Source of the DNA: Cheilinus undulatus
Taxonomy: Eukaryota > Chordata > Actinopteri > Labriformes > Labridae
NCBI RefSeq assembly: GCF_018320785.1
Contig: NC_054875.1
Span: 33,299,157 to 33,363,156, forward strand
Reading direction: 5' to 3'
Length of the DNA stretch: 64,000 nucleotides
In this document: positions 61,830 to 64,000 of the stretch, piece by piece
Layout: every line of letters starts with the position of its first letter
Position numbering within the stretch: the first letter of the stretch is position 1
Program-made: the position numbers and the translations under genes
Notes under the pieces: model-generated
Told to the model about the DNA's origin: nothing
The model's input: the letters and a program-made list of their open reading frames with translations, nothing else
Database searches by the model: none

Positions 61830-62013
61830 AGTCTGATGAGGGAAGGCAAAAAATTCCATCTGCTTCCATTGCGTTAGCTGTGCAGCTGGTATATCGGTCC
61901 CCCCAGATCTAGAAACAGCTTGCACTGACAACTAAAGGAAATGAACCTATTACAAAGACTATAGGAGTTATGGTAATGGGCGAATTTGCCAAAATATTGA
62001 AGTATCCCTTTAA

Positions 62014-62780
62014 GGTCTAAGGTATAAAATCTCAGATTTAGATTTTTTTTTCCTAAAATTTCTAGATTTGTGGTGTCCACTGAATATGGCAGCAACTGCC
62101 ATTTGACTTTTTTTTTTAATCAACAAATGCTATCTTATGTTTTTTTTATGTTTTGTTTTGTTTCTTTTGCAGGGAAAAACAGTGTACATTCATGTACATT
62201 CCAAGGATGTATGCTTGACATGAACCTTCTTTTATCGATATCATTATTTCACTTCTTGATCGACATGCACTATGAATATCCAGTATCTACCAAAACTTTG
62301 CAAAACTAATGCAGCCTTTTAAAAAAAAATTAAGACTCAGTAGGGAGTTTTCCAGGAGAAAACAGTAGGTTGGTAGGCGACTTTTGTCTGTGTTTGTGAA
62401 TAAAAAGGAAAAACAACAAAAGTAATAATAATTGAAAACAATAATATTTTATAATAATAATAATAATAATAATGATACCAAATTTCATCCAGAAAAGTTC
62501 AATGATAATGACTAAGGCAAATTAAAGGTCATATTTAAACATTTCAGTGATTAATGTGATCACAAATAAAGTGCCCAGAGTGCATAAAATACATTTAAAA
62601 TAAAGCTTTTTACTCAAAATCAGGAACAGAAACCCCCAGACCCCCTGAGGTCTGGGCTGTGCCTTAATAGACCCAACGGCGTCCTTATATATTTTCACTT
62701 TGAAGACATCTCAAATCATCAACACTGAATTCCTTTTCTAACATTTTAAGAAAAAAAATCCTAGGCCAACATTCGTGAGT
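62014..62780. other. Gene-free AT-rich DNA
   Basis: An (AAT)n run lies at 62,451-62,474. No gene is recognised. Confidence 0.4.
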
Positions 62781-62805
62781 AAACCTCAGTAACTTTCTCA
62801 ACTTT

Positions 62806-62896
62806 CTCAGAGGTGATGAAGAAGAGGTGCTGGGGGTGTGGAGGCACCAAATTTGAATCTCGGCAAGGGCACTAACATGGCTAGAGCCGGCCCTGC
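62806..62896 (-). mobile_element. End fragment of a fish DNA transposon
   Basis: The minus strand starts CAGGGCCGGCTCTAGCCATG and continues 'gtgcccttgccgagattcaa' and 'tttggtgcc', a widespread fish repeat terminus. The other end is not seen. Confidence 0.5.
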
Positions 62897-63149
62897 TTTA
62901 CATTTTAATTAAAGTATGGGCCAAGAAGGCGCTAAGCAGACATAAATCTTTAGGTAATCCTTTTTACCCGTTATTATGATAAGTTCATGTGTGAAATCTT
63001 ACCAAATGTCTGGTTGATGTAGCATTCAAACATTGAATCAATCTGAACCATCATATTTTCATAATATGGCGTTTAAGTTTAATTTTAAGCTTTTTTCAGT
63101 GTGTACAGTGTGAATGGATAAGCTGTGAGCTGATGCGGTAAACTTTTGA

Positions 63150-64000
63150 CGTGCTGTTTTTAGGCTCCTATCTCTTTAAGAGAGGTCACCTGGGAGGGGG
63201 ACAGGTGTGAGCCGCTGTAACATCATGTTAACCCGGGACAGGAGATACTTCTGCTCCCCTCTAAAAAACTTCACCACGACTCCCGTGTGCTGTTAGGTCA
63301 AAGTCATGATGGTATGTCTGACTCACTTCTGCTCTGTGCACGGCAGAGCTCGAGCTCTTCACGCCAACTCCACCGTCAGTGACGTCTGCGTCACGTGTCC
63401 GTCTCTTCCCTCGGTACGTCCGTCGTATTTTCCTCCCCTCCACTGCCTGCTTCAACACTGAGAGCCACTCGAAATAAACAAGCGAAAAAAGGGGTCGTAG
63501 AAGGGACCGGTCTCGCTCCTGTGTCACGCGTATCACCAGCCGATGGACAGAGGGGGCTTACACCTATAAGTTACCATCAGTAAAGCCCAACCTCCCGTCA
63601 GTCTGAGCCCATATCATTGTAAACTTTTTTAAACCCTCCGCCGCATACACTGCGCTCCGACAAAAGCGAGGTGAGTGTGGTTTTCTGATACACCTTTTCA
63701 CAAGTGTTTCACCTTTCCCAAACTTGTGTGCGAGCTATTGTGGAGGCTTACCTTTGCGGGCTGCGCTTTGGCTCAGCAGTGCTGGCCAGCTGCATGTCGC
63801 CTGCTTAAAATGGCGACAGCCAACGGGGGGAGAGAGAGGAGTTCTTTTGGGCTAGGGGCTTGCCGTCCTCTCAACTCTGAATTTGCTCCGATGTTAAAAA
63901 CCTGTCATATAGGCAAGCCCATTAAGTTGGGGCTCACTCCTCCTAACTTGAGCGGAAGATGAACACGCATCATTTTCGTTAATGTTTGACGCTGCTGCGC
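63150..64000 (+). promoter_or_regulatory. CpG-rich promoter region of a plus-strand gene
   Basis: CpG density rises sharply from about 63,150 compared with the AT-rich DNA to the left, with clusters such as 'cgtcacgtgtccgtctc', 'tcacgcgtatcaccagccg' and 'ccctccgccgcatacactgc'. This is the profile of a housekeeping-type promoter. No TATA box is obvious. The gene body lies outside the window. Confidence 0.55.
63540..63670 (+). other. Probable 5' non-coding first exon of an unidentified gene
   Basis: AGCGAG followed by GTGAGT at 63,671 is a consensus 5' splice site at the end of the CpG-rich block. No long open frame with a good start precedes it, so the exon is probably 5' UTR. The transcription start is a guess. 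An ATG in good context lies at 63,810 (MATANGGRERSS, 50 codons to a stop), but it is downstream of the donor and is probably intronic or an alternative start. The gene cannot be named. Confidence 0.4.

Larger units (their letters stand above)
60706..62013. mobile_element. Long-TIR fold-back element with TTAA duplication, interrupted by a nested element
   Basis: The element proper is 60,710-62,009. The ends read AGGGATACTTCAACATTTTG on the left and, by complement, AGGGATACTTCAATATTTTG on the right, both next to TTAA (60,706-60,709 and 62,010-62,013). The arms pair for roughly 250 bp: 60,710-60,962 against 61,135-61,211 plus 61,824-62,009. The right arm is split by the 612-bp insertion. The unpaired centre is about 170 bp. 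No transposase is seen. A TTAA target fits piggyBac- or Kolobok-type mobilisation, but the family is not identified. Confidence 0.85.

Noticed and set aside
63675..63962. Plus-strand 95-codon frame, including an ATG in good context at 63,810
   Set aside because: It starts just after a strong 5' splice site, so it is probably intronic; no recognisable protein family.

Overview
The window is vertebrate nuclear DNA and fits a teleost fish. Genes are split into many short exons with GT/AG introns, intergenic DNA is AT-rich, and the transposon types (Tc1-like, hAT MITEs with 8-bp duplications, L1/Tx1-like and L2-like LINE fragments, tRNA-derived SINEs) are those typical of fish. No bacterial-style operons, CRISPR arrays or phage genes are present. 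The exact species cannot be read from the sequence.

Layout: (1) Positions 1 to about 35,200 hold no protein-coding gene that I can support. They contain a decayed Tc1-like transposon (354-1522), SINE pieces, two hAT-like relics, a tandem 'ggtcaaggtca' repeat relic, a clean 291-bp hAT MITE, a LINE tail, and long unique stretches that may include conserved non-coding elements. (2) Positions 35,220-46,900 (minus strand) carry a complete DEAH-box RNA helicase gene, dhx35. All 21 coding exons can be joined in frame to 699 codons plus stop. Its introns hold a Tc1-derived MITE, an L1/Tx1-like fragment and an L2-like LINE fragment. (3) Positions 47,165-48,295, between the genes, hold a fold-back element built from degenerate repeats. 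(4) Positions 50,440-54,700 (minus strand) carry a complete four-exon gene for the small membrane protein Rab5if (also called OPTI, RCAF1 or C20orf24), 127 aa. A 1,022-bp hAT with a broken BED finger sits in its last intron. (5) Positions 54,790-62,900 are mostly transposons: a hAT directly upstream of the rab5if promoter, a dead Tc1, a second copy of the dhx35-intron MITE, several MITEs, and a nested pair of inverted-repeat elements at 60,710-62,009. (6) Positions 63,150-64,000 are CpG-rich and look like the promoter and first exon of a plus-strand gene whose body lies beyond the window.

The two complete genes are housekeeping genes in tandem on the minus strand: dhx35 (RNA helicase, spliceosome-associated) and rab5if (ER and membrane-protein biogenesis partner of TMCO1). 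They are not known to act in one pathway. In mammals DHX35 lies beside the MAFB gene desert, so the gene-free left part may be the equivalent regulatory desert; this is inference. I found no convincing new biological system. The most notable structures are the nested inverted-repeat transposons, the intron that is almost entirely a MITE, and the 1.1-kb fold-back repeat between the two genes.
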